Positions 43,020-53,254 of a stretch of 64,000 nucleotides of DNA are shown one piece after another. Below the pieces are notes generated by a model, which did no database searches, was not told where the DNA came from, and saw only the letters and a program-made list of their open reading frames with translations. Position 1 is the first letter of the stretch. Each line of letters begins with the position of its first letter. A program made the translations under genes and the position numbers. The DNA comes from Allosediminivita pacifica (lineage in GTDB: Bacteria > Pseudomonadota > Alphaproteobacteria > Rhodobacterales > Rhodobacteraceae): positions 124,001 through 188,000 of the forward strand of contig NZ_QBKN01000003.1 in NCBI RefSeq assembly GCF_003054175.1, given 5' to 3'.

Positions 43020-45677
43020 TCATGCCCGCGATTTGAGCTCGTAGAGCGCTTGCAGCGCCTCGCGCGGGGTCATCTCGTCCGGGTGCAGCCCCTCGAGGTA
43101 GTCGACCAGCTCGGAGGATACCGCAGCCGCTGCTGGCGCCGACGCCTCGCGTTGAGCTACCGCAGAGAACAGCGGCAGGTCGTCGATCAGCGCCGATGGG
43201 CTCGTGCGGTCCCGGTCGCCCTCCTCGAGCCGTTCCAGGACCTCTCTCGCGCGTTCGACCACCGCACGCGGCAGCCCGGCAAGCTGGCCGACCTGCACCC
43301 CGTAGGACCGATCCGCCGCGCCCTCGCGCACCTCGTGCAGGAAGATTACTTCGCCTTCCCACTCCTTCACGGCCACCGTGGCGTTGCGCACGCCCTCCAG
43401 CCTCCCCGCCAAGGCCGTCAGCTCGTGGTAGTGCGTGGCGAACAGCCCCCGCACGCGGTTCACGTCGTGCAGGTGCTCCAGCGTCGCCCAGGCGATGCTG
43501 AGCCCGTCATAGGTCGCCGTGCCGCGCCCGATCTCGTCGAGGATCACAAGCGCCCGGTCGTCCGCCTGGTTCAGGATCGCTGCTGTTTCAACCATCTCGA
43601 CCATGAAGGTCGAGCGCCCGCGGGCAAGGTCGTCCGACGCGCCCACGCGGCTGAAGATCTGGCTGACCACGCCGATATGCGCCGACTGTGCCGGCACGTA
43701 GCTGCCCATCTGCGCCAGCAGGGCGATCAGCGCGTTCTGGCGCAGGAAGGTCGACTTACCGGCCATGTTCGGACCCGTCAGCAGCGTCAGCGCCGCCGCA
43801 TCGCCCTCGGCATCCAGCCCGCAGTCATTGGCAATGAAGGGCGTGCCCTCGCGCTTCAGCGCCTGCTCGACCACGGGGTGACGACCGCCCTCGATGGAAA
43901 AGGCGCGGCTGTCGTCGACCTTGGGTCGCGTCCAGTCCTGCGCCCGCGAGAGATCGGCCAGCGCCAGCGTCAGGTCGAACTCGGCCAGCGCCTGCCCGCA
44001 TTCGGCAATCGCGGGCGCGTGCTCCAGCACCTTGGCGCGCAACTCCTCGAAGATCCGCTTCTCGATCGCCAGCGCCTCCGCCCCGGCGTTCAGGATGCGG
44101 GTCTCCAGCTCGGAAAGCTCCACCGTCGTGAACCGGACCTGGTTCGCGGTGGTCTGGCGGTGGATGAACTGGTCCGACATTCCCCGCATCTTTTCGGCGT
44201 GGGTCGCCGTGCATTCGATGAAGTAGCCCAGCACGTTGTTGTGCTTGATCTTCAGCGAATTGATGCCCGTCTGCTCGACATACTCGGCCTGCATCCGCGC
44301 GATCACGCCCCGGCCTTCGTCCCGCAGCGTCCGCGACTCGTCGAGCGGCGTGTCATAGCCGTTCGCAACGAACCCGCCATCCCGTGTCAGGAGCGGCGGT
44401 TCCGCGATCAGCGCGTCTTCCAACAGGTCGCCGACGTCCTCGTGGCCGCGCAACGCCTCGCAAGCCTCGGCCAGAAGGGGCGGAAGCTCCATCCCGCCAA
44501 GGCTGCCGCACAGCGCTGCGGCCTGCCCCAGGGCGTTGCGTATGGCGGCAAGGTCGCGCGGACCGCCCCGGTCGAGCCCCAGCCGCGACAGCGCGCGGTC
44601 GAGGTCGGGCACCTTGCGCAGACCCTCGCGCAGCGGCGCGCTGTCCATGGAAAGCGCCCAGTCGATCGCCTCGAGCCTGCCACGGATCACGTCCAGATCG
44701 CGCGATGGCGCCGAAAGCCGCCGTTCCAGCAGGCGCGCACCGCCTGGCGTCACCGTCCGGTCGATCGTGGAAAGCAGGGCACCCTGCCGCCCGCCGTTCA
44801 GCGAATAGGTCAGCTCGAGGTTTCGCCGCGTGGCCGCGTCGATCTGCAGAAGCCGCGATACCGCCTCGGCCTTTGGCGGTTGCAGAAGCGGCAGCCGGCC
44901 CTTCTGCGTGATCTCGAGGTAATCGACTAGCGCCCCCATGGACGACAGCTCGGCCCGCCCGAAATCGCCGAAGCCCGACAGCGTCTGCACGCTGAACAGG
45001 TTGCAAAGCCGGTCATCCCCGGCGGCACTGTCGAAGGACGCGCGCCCCAGCACCGTCGGCCAAAGGCCAAGGTCCGCGAAGACCGGCCGCAATTCTTCCT
45101 CAAGGCTTTCTGAGATCAGCACTTCCGATGGCGAAAGCCGCGCAAGCTCTGCCCCGATCCGCGCCCGCGACAGCGGTTCCACGTGAAACGAACCGGTCGA
45201 GATATCGCACCACGCAAGGGAAAATTCGCCACGAAGCCCCGCGATGGAGGCAAGGTAGTTGTGCCGCCGCGCCTCGAGCAGCGTCTCCTCGGTCAACGTA
45301 CCAGGGGTGACCAATCGCACCACCTCGCGCCGCACCACCGACTTTGACCCGCGCTTCTTGGCTTCCTTCGGATCCTCCATCTGCTCGCAGACGGCGACGC
45401 GAAAGCCCTTACGGATCAGTGTCAGAAGATAGCCCTCGGCGGAATGCACCGGCACGCCGCACATGGGGATGTCGTCGCTCTCGTGTTTGCCGCGCTTGGT
45501 CAGCGCGATGTCCAGCGCCTCGGCCGCGGCGACGGCGTCGTCGAAGAACAGCTCGTAGAAATCGCCCATCCGGTAGAACAGCAGCGCGTCGGGATGCTGC
45601 GCCTTGATCTCCAGATACTGCGCCATCATCGGCGTCATCGCGGGCTTGGCGACGGGCGCGTTCTGCGTCTCCGTCAT
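43020..45677 (-). CDS. mutS: DNA mismatch repair protein MutS
   Basis: MutS recognises mismatches and starts repair. The 885-residue protein has the mismatch-reading motif [11 protein letters not shown] (Phe-x-Glu at about 40-42), the connector and lever domains, and the ATPase with Walker [17 protein letters not shown]. Further marks are [32 protein letters not shown] and the [11 protein letters not shown] motif. The ATG at 45,677 gives the usual short N-terminus; the longer frame to 45,899 would run into the BCCT gene. A weak parS-like sequence at 45,175-45,190 lies inside it. Confidence 0.96.
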   Translation of the reverse strand: MTETQNAPVAKPAMTPMMAQYLEIKAQHPDALLFYRMGDFYELFFDDAVAAAEALDIALTKRGKHESDDIPMCGVPVHSAEGYLLTLIRKGFRVAVCEQMEDPKEAKKRGSKSVVRREVVRLVTPGTLTEETLLEARRHNYLASIAGLRGEFSLAWCDISTGSFHVEPLSRARIGAELARLSPSEVLISESLEEELRPVFADLGLWPTVLGRASFDSAAGDDRLCNLFSVQTLSGFGDFGRAELSSMGALVDYLEITQKGRLPLLQPPKAEAVSRLLQIDAATRRNLELTYSLNGGRQGALLSTIDRTVTPGGARLLERRLSAPSRDLDVIRGRLEAIDWALSMDSAPLREGLRKVPDLDRALSRLGLDRGGPRDLAAIRNALGQAAALCGSLGGMELPPLLAEACEALRGHEDVGDLLEDALIAEPPLLTRDGGFVANGYDTPLDESRTLRDEGRGVIARMQAEYVEQTGINSLKIKHNNVLGYFIECTATHAEKMRGMSDQFIHRQTTANQVRFTTVELSELETRILNAGAEALAIEKRIFEELRAKVLEHAPAIAECGQALAEFDLTLALADLSRAQDWTRPKVDDSRAFSIEGGRHPVVEQALKREGTPFIANDCGLDAEGDAAALTLLTGPNMAGKSTFLRQNALIALLAQMGSYVPAQSAHIGVVSQIFSRVGASDDLARGRSTFMVEMVETAAILNQADDRALVILDEIGRGTATYDGLSIAWATLEHLHDVNRVRGLFATHYHELTALAGRLEGVRNATVAVKEWEGEVIFLHEVREGAADRSYGVQVGQLAGLPRAVVERAREVLERLEEGDRDRTSPSALIDDLPLFSAVAQREASAPAAAAVSSELVDYLEGLHPDEMTPREALQALYELKSRA

Positions 45678-45880
45678 CTCTGCCGGGGGGGTGCTGGGCA
45701 AGGCCGTCTCCTGGGCATCTCGGGGGGTCTGTCGAGCCGAAACCCTAGCGAAAGCCTCGCGCGGGTGAAAGATCTCGGAACCGGATCGGGTTCCGGCCCC
45801 TTTGGTCACATGTGCTTTACCCGAAGTCTCGAGCGCAGCCACCCGAAGAAGGGGCACGCAACCCAACAGAGGGGATACCC

Positions 45881-47551
45881 ATGAAAAACCGAATCCCACA
45901 GGAGCGGCTGTGGATCTTCCCGAAGGTGAACAAGCCGGTGTTCACGGCCTCCGCGGTCATCATCGTCGGCTTCATCCTCTTCGGCGCGATCTTCAGCGAT
46001 CTGGCGAATACCCTGTTCGTCGGTGCTCAGACTCTTCTGACAACCTATCTCGGCTTCACGCTGGTGGTTTTTGTAAATCTGCTGCTGATCTTCGTCATCA
46101 TGATGGCCGTCGGGCCCTTTGGTGACGTGCGGCTTGGCCGGATGGACGAAGAGGCGGAATACGATCTCTTCTCGTGGACGGCGATGCTGTTCTCGGCGGG
46201 GATCGGCATCGGGCTCATCTACTGGGGTGTGGCCGAGCCGATGTATCACTACTTCGCGCCACCCCTGACCGAGGCCGAGACACTCCAGTCCGCGCAGGAG
46301 GCCATGTCGCTCGCCTTCATGCACTGGGGGTTCCACGCCTGGGCCATCTACGCGGTGATGGCGCTGGCACTGGCCTACTACCACTTCCGCAAGGGGCTGC
46401 CGCTGACCGTGCGATCGGCGCTCTATCCGCTTCTGGGTGAGCGGATCTACGGTTTCTGGGGGGATCTGGTGGACGTGCTGGCGGTCTTTGGCACGATGTT
46501 CGGCATCGTGACCTCGCTGGGCCTGGGCGCGATCCAGGTGAATGCGGGCCTCAACGACGTATTCGGTGTGCCGCAAAACGCCTTCATGCAGGTCCTGATC
46601 ATCGCGGGCATCACCTTCATGGCCACCATGTCGGTGGTCGCGGGGCTCGACGGCGGCATCAAGCGGCTGTCCAACCTCAACATCATCCTCACCATCGTAC
46701 TGCTGGTGTTCATGGTCGTGGTCGGCCCGACGCTGTTCATCTTCGACAGCTTTGTCGACAACTACGGCCGCTACCTGACCGACCTCGTCCGTCTCGGCAC
46801 GTGGAACGAGGGCTGGACCGGCGGAAGCTGGCAGAACAGCTGGACGATCTTCTACTGGGCCTGGTGGATCAGCTGGACACCCTTCGTCGGCGTCTTCATC
46901 GCCCGCATCAGCCGTGGTCGCACGGTGCGCGAGTTCATGGTGGGCGTCATGCTGATCCCCGCGTCGATCATGTTTTTCTGGTTCACCGCCTTCGGCGGCA
47001 CCGCCATCAAGATCTCGCTCGACGGCGACCCGGCCCTGGTCGAGGCGACGCGCGAGAACTACGCGCAGACGATGTTCGCCTTGCTGGATTACTTCCCCCT
47101 CTCGAGCATCATGTCGATGTTCGCGGTGGTGCTCATCATCATGTGGTTCGTGACCTCGTCGGATTCCGGCAGCTTCGTCATCGACATGCTGACCGCTGGC
47201 GGCGATCCCGACCCACCGAAGGTGCAGCGGGTCTTCTGGGCCGTGGCCGAGGGCTGCGTGGCCTCCGTGCTACTGGTCGCGGGCGGGCTCGAGGCGCTGC
47301 AGGCGGCTGCCGTGGTTGCGGGCTTCCCCTTCGCGGTGGTGCTGGTCTTCATAACCTTCGGGCTCTGGCGGGCGTTGCGATGGGACGGCCTCATGGTCCA
47401 CCGTCATCGCCTGCGCTACCGCAGCGATACCGAGGCGGATCACAATATGCCCTCCGAGGTGAACGGCCCGCTTTTCCCCGACAGTTTCGGGCAGGCCCAC
47501 GCGGAGCAGGGACCGCCCGACGCCTACGGGGCACGCCAGCCGGGCGAGTGA
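45881..47551 (+). CDS. BCCT-family (betaine/choline/carnitine) transporter
   Basis: BCCT carriers take up compatible solutes such as glycine betaine, choline or DMSP, usually with sodium or protons. The 556-residue protein has twelve predicted membrane helices and the family signature [19 protein letters not shown] followed by [10 protein letters not shown]. Earlier segments include [29 protein letters not shown] precedes the ATG. No glycine-betaine catabolic genes are next to it, so substrate cannot be assigned. A strong terminator follows. Confidence 0.92.
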   Translation: MKNRIPQERLWIFPKVNKPVFTASAVIIVGFILFGAIFSDLANTLFVGAQTLLTTYLGFTLVVFVNLLLIFVIMMAVGPFGDVRLGRMDEEAEYDLFSWTAMLFSAGIGIGLIYWGVAEPMYHYFAPPLTEAETLQSAQEAMSLAFMHWGFHAWAIYAVMALALAYYHFRKGLPLTVRSALYPLLGERIYGFWGDLVDVLAVFGTMFGIVTSLGLGAIQVNAGLNDVFGVPQNAFMQVLIIAGITFMATMSVVAGLDGGIKRLSNLNIILTIVLLVFMVVVGPTLFIFDSFVDNYGRYLTDLVRLGTWNEGWTGGSWQNSWTIFYWAWWISWTPFVGVFIARISRGRTVREFMVGVMLIPASIMFFWFTAFGGTAIKISLDGDPALVEATRENYAQTMFALLDYFPLSSIMSMFAVVLIIMWFVTSSDSGSFVIDMLTAGGDPDPPKVQRVFWAVAEGCVASVLLVAGGLEALQAAAVVAGFPFAVVLVFITFGLWRALRWDGLMVHRHRLRYRSDTEADHNMPSEVNGPLFPDSFGQAHAEQGPPDAYGARQPGE

Positions 47552-47570
47552 CCCGGCCGCGCGAAGACAT

Positions 47571-47600
47571 AAAGGGGCGCCCGCCGGGCGCCCCTTTTTC
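47571..47600 (+). terminator. Strong intrinsic terminator after the BCCT gene
   Basis: GGGGCGCCC (47,574-47,582), loop GCC and GGGCGCCCC (47,586-47,594) form a 9-bp GC stem extended by AAA/TTT pairing. The stem is followed by TTTTT. It lies 20 bp after the transporter stop codon. Confidence 0.9.
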
Positions 47601-47680
47601 GTGAGGCGCGTACAGATCATTGAAGGGGACGGGCAGAGACCGCTAAGAACGTCGGGCAGCCGAGGAGGAGACACCCCCAG

Positions 47681-49936
47681 ATGTCCAAGTTCAACCTGAC
47701 GCGCGAAGAAGCGCTGGCCTTCCACCACGATCCCTTCCCGGGGAAATGGGAGGTGAACGCGACCGTCCCCATGACGACGCAGCGCGACCTGAGCCTGGCC
47801 TATTCCCCCGGCGTCGCCATCCCTTGCGAGGAAATCGCCAAGAACCCCGAAACGGCCTACGACTACACCAACAAGGGCAACCTGGTCGCCGTGATCTCCA
47901 ACGGCACGGCAGTGCTCGGTCTCGGCAACCTCGGGGCGCTGGGATCGAAACCGGTGATGGAGGGCAAGTCGGTGCTCTTCAAGCGCTTCGCCGACGTGAA
48001 CAGCATCGACATCGAGCTCGACACCGAGGACCCGGACGCCTTCTGCCAGGCGGTCAAGCTCATGGGGCCGACCTTCGGGGGCATCAACCTCGAGGACATC
48101 AAGGCGCCCGAGTGCTTCATCATCGAGCAGCGTCTCAAGGAAGAGATGGACATCCCGGTCTTCCATGACGATCAGCACGGCACCGCCGTGATCTGTGCCG
48201 CGGGCCTGATCAATGCGCTGCATCTTTCGGACAAGAAGATCGAGGACGTGAAGATCGTCCTCAACGGGGCAGGGGCCGCCGGCATCGCCTGCATCGAGCT
48301 GCTGAAGAGCATGGGCGCCCGGCATGAGAACTGCATCTGCTGCGACACCAAGGGCGTGATCTACCAGGGCCGTACCGAGGGCATGAACCAGTGGAAGTCG
48401 GCCCACGCCGTCGATACGAAGCTGCGCACGCTGGAAGAGGCAATGAAAGACGCCGACGTCTTTCTCGGTGTTTCGGTCAAGGGCGCCGTCACGCAGGACA
48501 TGGTCGCCTCCATGGCGGACAACCCGGTGATCTTCGCCATGGCGAACCCCGACCCCGAGATCACGCCCGAAGAGGCGCGCGAGGTGCGCGCCGACGCCAT
48601 CGTCGCCACCGGCCGCAGTGACTACCCGAACCAGGTCAACAACGTCCTTGGCTTTCCCTACCTCTTCCGCGGCGCGCTCGACATCCACGCCCGCGCCATC
48701 AATGACGAGATGAAGATCGCCTGCGCCGAGGCTCTGGCCAAGATCGCGCGAGAGGACGTGCCCGACGAAGTCGCGCTCGCCTACGGCAAGAATCTCAGTT
48801 TCGGGCGCGACTACATCATTCCTACGCCCTTCGATCCCCGGCTGATCCACCGTATTCCCCCGGCCGTGGCCAAGGCGGGCATGGACACCGGCGCCGCGCG
48901 CCGCCCCATCGTCGACATGCGCAGCTACGAGGACAGTCTCAAGTCGCGCATGGACCCGACCGCCAGCATCCTGCGTGGCTTGCACAACCGCGCGCGTCAG
49001 GCGCAATCGCGCATGATCTTTGCCGAGGGCGACGACGTCCGCGTCCTGCGCGCCGCCGTCATGTATCAGCGCAGCGGCCTCGGGAAGGCGATCGTCGTGG
49101 GCCGCGAAGCCGACGTGAAGGAAAAGCTCGAAGGCGCGGGCCTCGCAGATGCGGTGCGCGAGCTCGAGATCGTCAACGCCGCCAACACTCGGCACCTCGA
49201 GACCTACAAGGAATTCCTCTACGCCCGCCTGCAACGCAAGGGCATGGACCGGCAGGACGTCCACCGTCTTGCGGCGCGCGACCGCCACGTCTTCGCGGCG
49301 CTCATGTTGGCCCATGGCCATGGCGACGGGCTGATCACCGGCGCCACGCGCAAGTCGGCGCATGTAATGAGCCGGCTGAACTACGTCTTCGATGCCGACG
49401 CGGAGCAGGGTGCTGCCGGCGTCACGGCGGTCCTCCACCGCGGCCGGATCGTGCTGATCGCCGACACGCTGGTGCACGAATGGCCGGACGAACACGACCT
49501 GGCCAATATCGCGGAACGCGCTGCAGACGTGGCCCGGCACCTCGGGCTCGAACCGCGCGTGGCCTTTGTCAGCTTCTCGACCTTCGGCTATCCGGTTTCC
49601 GAACGTGCGACCAAGATGCACCTCGCGCCCGAGATCCTCGACCAGCGCGGCGCGCGCTTCGAGTACGAGGGGGAGATGACCGTCGACGTGGCCCTGAACC
49701 CGCGTGCCCAAGCCCAGTACCCGTTCCAGCGTCTGAGCGGGCCCGCCAACATCCTCGTGGTGCCTGCCCGCCATTCCGCGTCGATCAGCACGAAGCTCAT
49801 GCAGGAGATGGCGGGAGCGACGGTGATCGGCCCGATCCTCGCCGGCGTCGACAAGTCGATCCAGATCTGTTCGACCAACATGACCGCGAACGACATCCTC
49901 AACATGGCCGTGCTCGCCGCCTGCGACCTTCGCTGA
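47681..49936 (+). CDS. maeB: NADP-dependent malic enzyme with phosphotransacetylase-like C-terminal domain
   Basis: The enzyme decarboxylates malate to pyruvate, giving NADPH. The 751-residue protein has the malic domain (about 1-430) with DLSLAYSPGVAIPC, VISNGTAVLGLGNLGALGSK, FHDDQHGTA and the NAD(P) loop LNGAGAAGIACIEL. A phosphotransacetylase-type C-terminal domain follows (about 430-750), with MIFAEGDDVRVLRAA, HGHGDGLITGATRKSA and ADTLVHEWP. This fusion is the normal MaeB architecture in alphaproteobacteria, where the second domain is usually regulatory. A GGAGGAG site lies upstream. The antisense strand carries a long spurious frame. Confidence 0.95.
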   Translation: MSKFNLTREEALAFHHDPFPGKWEVNATVPMTTQRDLSLAYSPGVAIPCEEIAKNPETAYDYTNKGNLVAVISNGTAVLGLGNLGALGSKPVMEGKSVLFKRFADVNSIDIELDTEDPDAFCQAVKLMGPTFGGINLEDIKAPECFIIEQRLKEEMDIPVFHDDQHGTAVICAAGLINALHLSDKKIEDVKIVLNGAGAAGIACIELLKSMGARHENCICCDTKGVIYQGRTEGMNQWKSAHAVDTKLRTLEEAMKDADVFLGVSVKGAVTQDMVASMADNPVIFAMANPDPEITPEEAREVRADAIVATGRSDYPNQVNNVLGFPYLFRGALDIHARAINDEMKIACAEALAKIAREDVPDEVALAYGKNLSFGRDYIIPTPFDPRLIHRIPPAVAKAGMDTGAARRPIVDMRSYEDSLKSRMDPTASILRGLHNRARQAQSRMIFAEGDDVRVLRAAVMYQRSGLGKAIVVGREADVKEKLEGAGLADAVRELEIVNAANTRHLETYKEFLYARLQRKGMDRQDVHRLAARDRHVFAALMLAHGHGDGLITGATRKSAHVMSRLNYVFDADAEQGAAGVTAVLHRGRIVLIADTLVHEWPDEHDLANIAERAADVARHLGLEPRVAFVSFSTFGYPVSERATKMHLAPEILDQRGARFEYEGEMTVDVALNPRAQAQYPFQRLSGPANILVVPARHSASISTKLMQEMAGATVIGPILAGVDKSIQICSTNMTANDILNMAVLAACDLR

Positions 49937-49964
49937 GCCCGCAATCCCCAGGAAAGGGTTTCAC

Positions 49965-50837
49965 GTGACGATCTACAACCTCGGCTCGATCAATGCGGAT
50001 CTCGTCTACCGCGTCCCGCATCTGCCCGCCCCGGGCGAGACGATCTCGACAACCGAGATCTCCAAGGGCCTCGGTGGAAAGGGCGCCAACATGTCGGTGG
50101 CGGCGGCGCGGGCTGCCGCGCGCGTCGTGCACATCGGCGCAGTCGGGCCCGATGGGGCCTGGGCGGTGGACAGGCTCATGGAATATGGCGTCGACACGCG
50201 CCGCATCGCGACGCTGCCTGAGATGACGGGGCACGCCGTCATCGCGGTCGACGACGCGGGCGAGAACACGATCCTCCTGCACGGCGGCGCCAACACCGCC
50301 CTGCGCGAGGCCGATCTGGCCGAGGCGCTGGAACCCTCCAGGGAAGGCGATTTCTTCCTCTTCCAGAACGAGACCACCTGCCAGCGCGAGGCGGCCGAGA
50401 TCGCCTCGCGTCAGGGGCTGCGCGTGGCCTATGCCGCCGCGCCGTTCGACGCGGCGGCCGTGCAGGCGGTCATGCCGCTTCTCGATCTTCTCGTCCTCAA
50501 CAGCGTCGAGGGGGCGCAGCTTGAAGAGGCGACCGGCCTCGCCCCCGAAGCGCTGCCCGTGCGGGACGTGGTCGTCACGCTGGGCGCCGATGGCTGCCGC
50601 TGGATCGAAACCGACAGCGGCACGTCGCGCCACTTCCCGGCCATTCCCGTGGTGCCGGTGGACACCACCGGCGCCGGCGACACCTTCACGGGCTACCTGC
50701 TGGCCGGCCTCGACCGCGGCTTGCCCATGGCGCAGGCGCTGGTCCTTGCCCAGAGGGCGGCGGCGCTCATGGTCACGCGCCATGGCACCGCCGATGTCAT
50801 TCCCGACCTCAAGGAGGTGCAGGACCTCAGGTTCTAG
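49965..50837 (+). CDS. PfkB-family carbohydrate kinase (ribokinase-like)
   Basis: This 290-residue protein has the PfkB fold. Motif 1 is [18 protein letters not shown] near residue 36, [13 protein letters not shown] follows, and motif 2 is [16 protein letters not shown] near residue 230 with the catalytic Asp. It most resembles ribokinases, but sugar specificity is not clear. The GTG start sits in GTTTCACGTGA, a parS half-like sequence. It follows maeB after 28 bp and converges on msrA with the stop codons overlapping (CTAG). Confidence 0.88.
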   Translation: MTIYNLGSINADLVYRVPHLPAPGETISTTEISKGLGGKGANMSVAAARAAARVVHIGAVGPDGAWAVDRLMEYGVDTRRIATLPEMTGHAVIAVDDAGENTILLHGGANTALREADLAEALEPSREGDFFLFQNETTCQREAAEIASRQGLRVAYAAAPFDAAAVQAVMPLLDLLVLNSVEGAQLEEATGLAPEALPVRDVVVTLGADGCRWIETDSGTSRHFPAIPVVPVDTTGAGDTFTGYLLAGLDRGLPMAQALVLAQRAAALMVTRHGTADVIPDLKEVQDLRF

Positions 50838-51469
50838 CTGCCCGCGAAGGGCGCGGCGTCGCCCCAGAGCTCGCGCACGCGTTCGTCGCGGGCGCAGGCT
50901 GCGCGATACCGCGCGTAGGCGTCCGCCCGGTCGACGTAGCCGAAGCGCGTCAGCGTCTTCTCGGTGCTCTTGTAGTAGTCTTGGTGATAGTCCTCGGCTT
51001 CGTAGAAGGCCTCCAGCGGCAGGATCGGCGTCACGATCTCCTGCCCCAGCACCTGCGCGGCCTCGGCCTTGGCGGCCTCTGCCGCCTGCCGTTCCTCGGG
51101 CCCGTCCACAAAGATCGCCGTGCGGTAGCTGTTGCCGCGGTCACAGAACTGCCCGCCCGCATCCCGAGGATCGACCGAGCGGAAGAACAGGTCGTAAAGC
51201 TGCCGAGCCTTGACCGTATCGGGATCGTATTCGATCCGCGCGGCCTCGTAGTGGCCGGTGCCGCCGGCCACGACCTGTTTGTAGGTCGGATCCTCGACCG
51301 TGCCGCCGGTGTAACCCGAGACGACCTCGGAGACCCCTTGGACCTTCTCGAAATCGGCCTCCACGCACCAGAAGCAGCCGCCGGCGACGACGATCTCGGC
51401 CGCCGAAGCCCTTTGCGCGGCCAGCATTGGCGTGGCGAGCGCCATCAGGGTCATTGCAATAATACGCAT
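50834..51469 (-). CDS. msrA: Periplasmic peptide-methionine (S)-S-oxide reductase MsrA
   Basis: MsrA repairs oxidised methionine. The 211-residue precursor has a Sec signal ([16 protein letters not shown], then AQRASA) and the active-site motif [12 protein letters not shown]. It also has [22 protein letters not shown] and [20 protein letters not shown] lies before the ATG. The signal peptide makes this an exported form, unlike the usual cytosolic MsrA. No msrB is adjacent. Confidence 0.93.
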   Translation of the reverse strand: MRIIAMTLMALATPMLAAQRASAAEIVVAGGCFWCVEADFEKVQGVSEVVSGYTGGTVEDPTYKQVVAGGTGHYEAARIEYDPDTVKARQLYDLFFRSVDPRDAGGQFCDRGNSYRTAIFVDGPEERQAAEAAKAEAAQVLGQEIVTPILPLEAFYEAEDYHQDYYKSTEKTLTRFGYVDRADAYARYRAACARDERVRELWGDAAPFAGS

Positions 51470-51586
51470 TTCCACCTCCATTTTGCCTGATCGTGGAGCA
51501 TCTCGGCCTCGTGTCAAAGCGCTGCGACACGCTTTCACCCCATGGTGAGATTGCGTGACGCCCGCGCCGGGCCTAGAGCAACAGGC

Positions 51587-52495
51587 ATGGATCAGGTGAC
51601 AACACATCAGGCTCAGGAAGACGCTCGCAACGAAGAGGTCCTCATCTGGGTCAACGGCACGCTGAAACCGCGCAACGAAGCGGTGGTCAGCGTCTTCGAT
51701 TCCGGCTTCATGCTGGGTGACGGGATCTGGGAAGGGCTGAGGCTCTACGAGGGGCGCTGGGCCTTTCTCGACGACCACCTTGACCGCCTGTTCGAGGCGT
51801 CGCTGGCCGTCGACCTCGACATCGGCATGGACCGCGACGGCGTCATCGCGGCGCTCGAGGAAACCCGCAAGGCCAACGGCATGGAAACCGACGCCCACGC
51901 GCGCCTGATGGTGACGCGCGGCGTCAAGGCCCGGCCCTTCCAGCACCCCGCGCTCAGCCGCTCCGGCCCCACGGTCGTGATCATCATGGAGCATTCGCGC
52001 CCCGCGCTGCCGCGCCCCATCCGCCTTGCCACGGTGCCGCACCTGCGCGGTCTGCCGATGACGCAGGACCCCAAGCTCAACTCGCATTCCAAGCTGAACT
52101 GCATCCTTGCCTGTATCGCCGCCGAAAAGGCCGGCGCGGACGAGGCGCTGATGCTCGACGTGCATGGCTTCGTGAACACGACCAACGCCTGCAACTTCTT
52201 CATCGTCCGCAAGGGCGAGGTTTGGACCTCCACCGGCGACTACTGCATGAACGGCATCACCCGGCAGAAGGTCATCGACGTCTGTCGTGCCGATGGCATT
52301 CCTGTGTACGAACGCAACTTCTCGCTCGTGGACACCTACGGCGCGGACGAGGCCTTCCTGACAGGCACCTTCGGCGCGCAGACGCCTGTAAGCAACATCG
52401 ACGGCCGCACCATCGGCACAGGCGAGCTTGGCCCCATGACCGAACGCATCCGGGGCCTCTACTACGATCTCGTCAAGAAGGACGCCGCCCCATGA
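51587..52495 (+). CDS. Class IV (branched-chain/D-amino-acid type) aminotransferase
   Basis: This 302-residue PLP enzyme of fold type IV has [20 protein letters not shown] and [15 protein letters not shown] at the N-terminal side. [11 protein letters not shown] contains the PLP-binding Lys, and [20 protein letters not shown] carries the conserved Glu-x-Asn-like pocket. It is related to branched-chain aminotransferases and D-alanine transaminases; specificity cannot be told from sequence. It overlaps the sulfotransferase gene by ATGA, which is a conserved pair in Roseobacter-group genomes as far as I recall. Confidence 0.85.
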   Translation: MDQVTTHQAQEDARNEEVLIWVNGTLKPRNEAVVSVFDSGFMLGDGIWEGLRLYEGRWAFLDDHLDRLFEASLAVDLDIGMDRDGVIAALEETRKANGMETDAHARLMVTRGVKARPFQHPALSRSGPTVVIIMEHSRPALPRPIRLATVPHLRGLPMTQDPKLNSHSKLNCILACIAAEKAGADEALMLDVHGFVNTTNACNFFIVRKGEVWTSTGDYCMNGITRQKVIDVCRADGIPVYERNFSLVDTYGADEAFLTGTFGAQTPVSNIDGRTIGTGELGPMTERIRGLYYDLVKKDAAP

Positions 52496-53214
52496 ACATC
52501 GCGATGTGGAGCGGGCCGCGGAACCTCTCCTCGGCCATGATGTACGCCTTCGATCAGCGCGCCGACTGCGCAGTGATCGACGAGCCGTTCTACGGCCCCT
52601 ACCTGCGCATGACGGGCCTCACCCACCCCATGGCGGACGAGATCATGGCCTCGCGCCCCGAGGATGCGGAAACCGTGCAGGACCAGCTGCGCGGGCCCGC
52701 CCCGGGCGGCAAGGCGCATTTCTACCAGAAGCAAATGTGCCAGCACATGATCCCCGGCATGCCGCGCGACTTCATGGCCGACTGCGTCAACGTCTTCCTG
52801 ATCCGGCATCCCGCCCGCGTCGCCTCGAGCTTTCTCAAGGGATACCCCGAGACCGTCGCGACCGACCTCGGCTATGACCTCCAGGCCGAGCTTTTCGACG
52901 AGGTGAAGGCCATGGGCCAGGAACCCGTCGTCATCGACAGCGCCGACATCCGTGAAGACCCCGAGGGTATGCTGCGCGCACTTTGCGAGGCGATCGGCAT
53001 TCCCTTCGATCCGGCGATGCTCTCCTGGCCCTCCGGTCCCAAGGGTTGCGACGGCGTCTGGGCGCCGCACTGGTACAAGAGCCTGCACGCTAGCACAGGC
53101 TTTGCCGGGGCCGAGGGGCCGCTGCCCGAGGTGACAGGTCGTGTCGGCGAATTGGTGGAAGAAACGATGCCCTACTACCAGCGCCTTGCCAGCCGGACAC
53201 TCGCGCGGGTGTAA
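52492..53214 (+). CDS. Sulfotransferase-family protein coupled to an aminotransferase
   Basis: This 240-residue protein has a P-loop-like N-terminus, [19 protein letters not shown], at the position of the PAPS 5'-phosphosulfate loop. [18 protein letters not shown] is at the position of the 3'-phosphate-binding motif. These fit the sulfotransferase superfamily, although the loop lacks the usual G-T-T. The product may transfer sulfate to an amino- or hydroxy-acid derivative made by the partner aminotransferase, but the substrate is unknown. It is translationally coupled to that gene. Confidence 0.75.
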   Translation: MNIAMWSGPRNLSSAMMYAFDQRADCAVIDEPFYGPYLRMTGLTHPMADEIMASRPEDAETVQDQLRGPAPGGKAHFYQKQMCQHMIPGMPRDFMADCVNVFLIRHPARVASSFLKGYPETVATDLGYDLQAELFDEVKAMGQEPVVIDSADIREDPEGMLRALCEAIGIPFDPAMLSWPSGPKGCDGVWAPHWYKSLHASTGFAGAEGPLPEVTGRVGELVEETMPYYQRLASRTLARV

Positions 53215-53254
53215 TGCTTCCTCCTTCGCGACGCTTCGGACCTGACCCGCGCGC

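Noticed and set aside
43050-44930. 626-codon plus-strand open frame opposite mutS
   Set aside because: MutS motifs run continuously on the other strand; this frame lacks any domain.
47270-49774. 834-codon minus-strand open frame opposite maeB
   Set aside because: It is antisense to a clear malic enzyme, has no recognisable domain, and its composition fits the mirror of a GC-rich gene.
49957-49968. parS at the pfkB start
   Set aside because: Only one half plus the centre (GTTTCACGTGA) is present; the other arm is lost, so ParB binding is unlikely.
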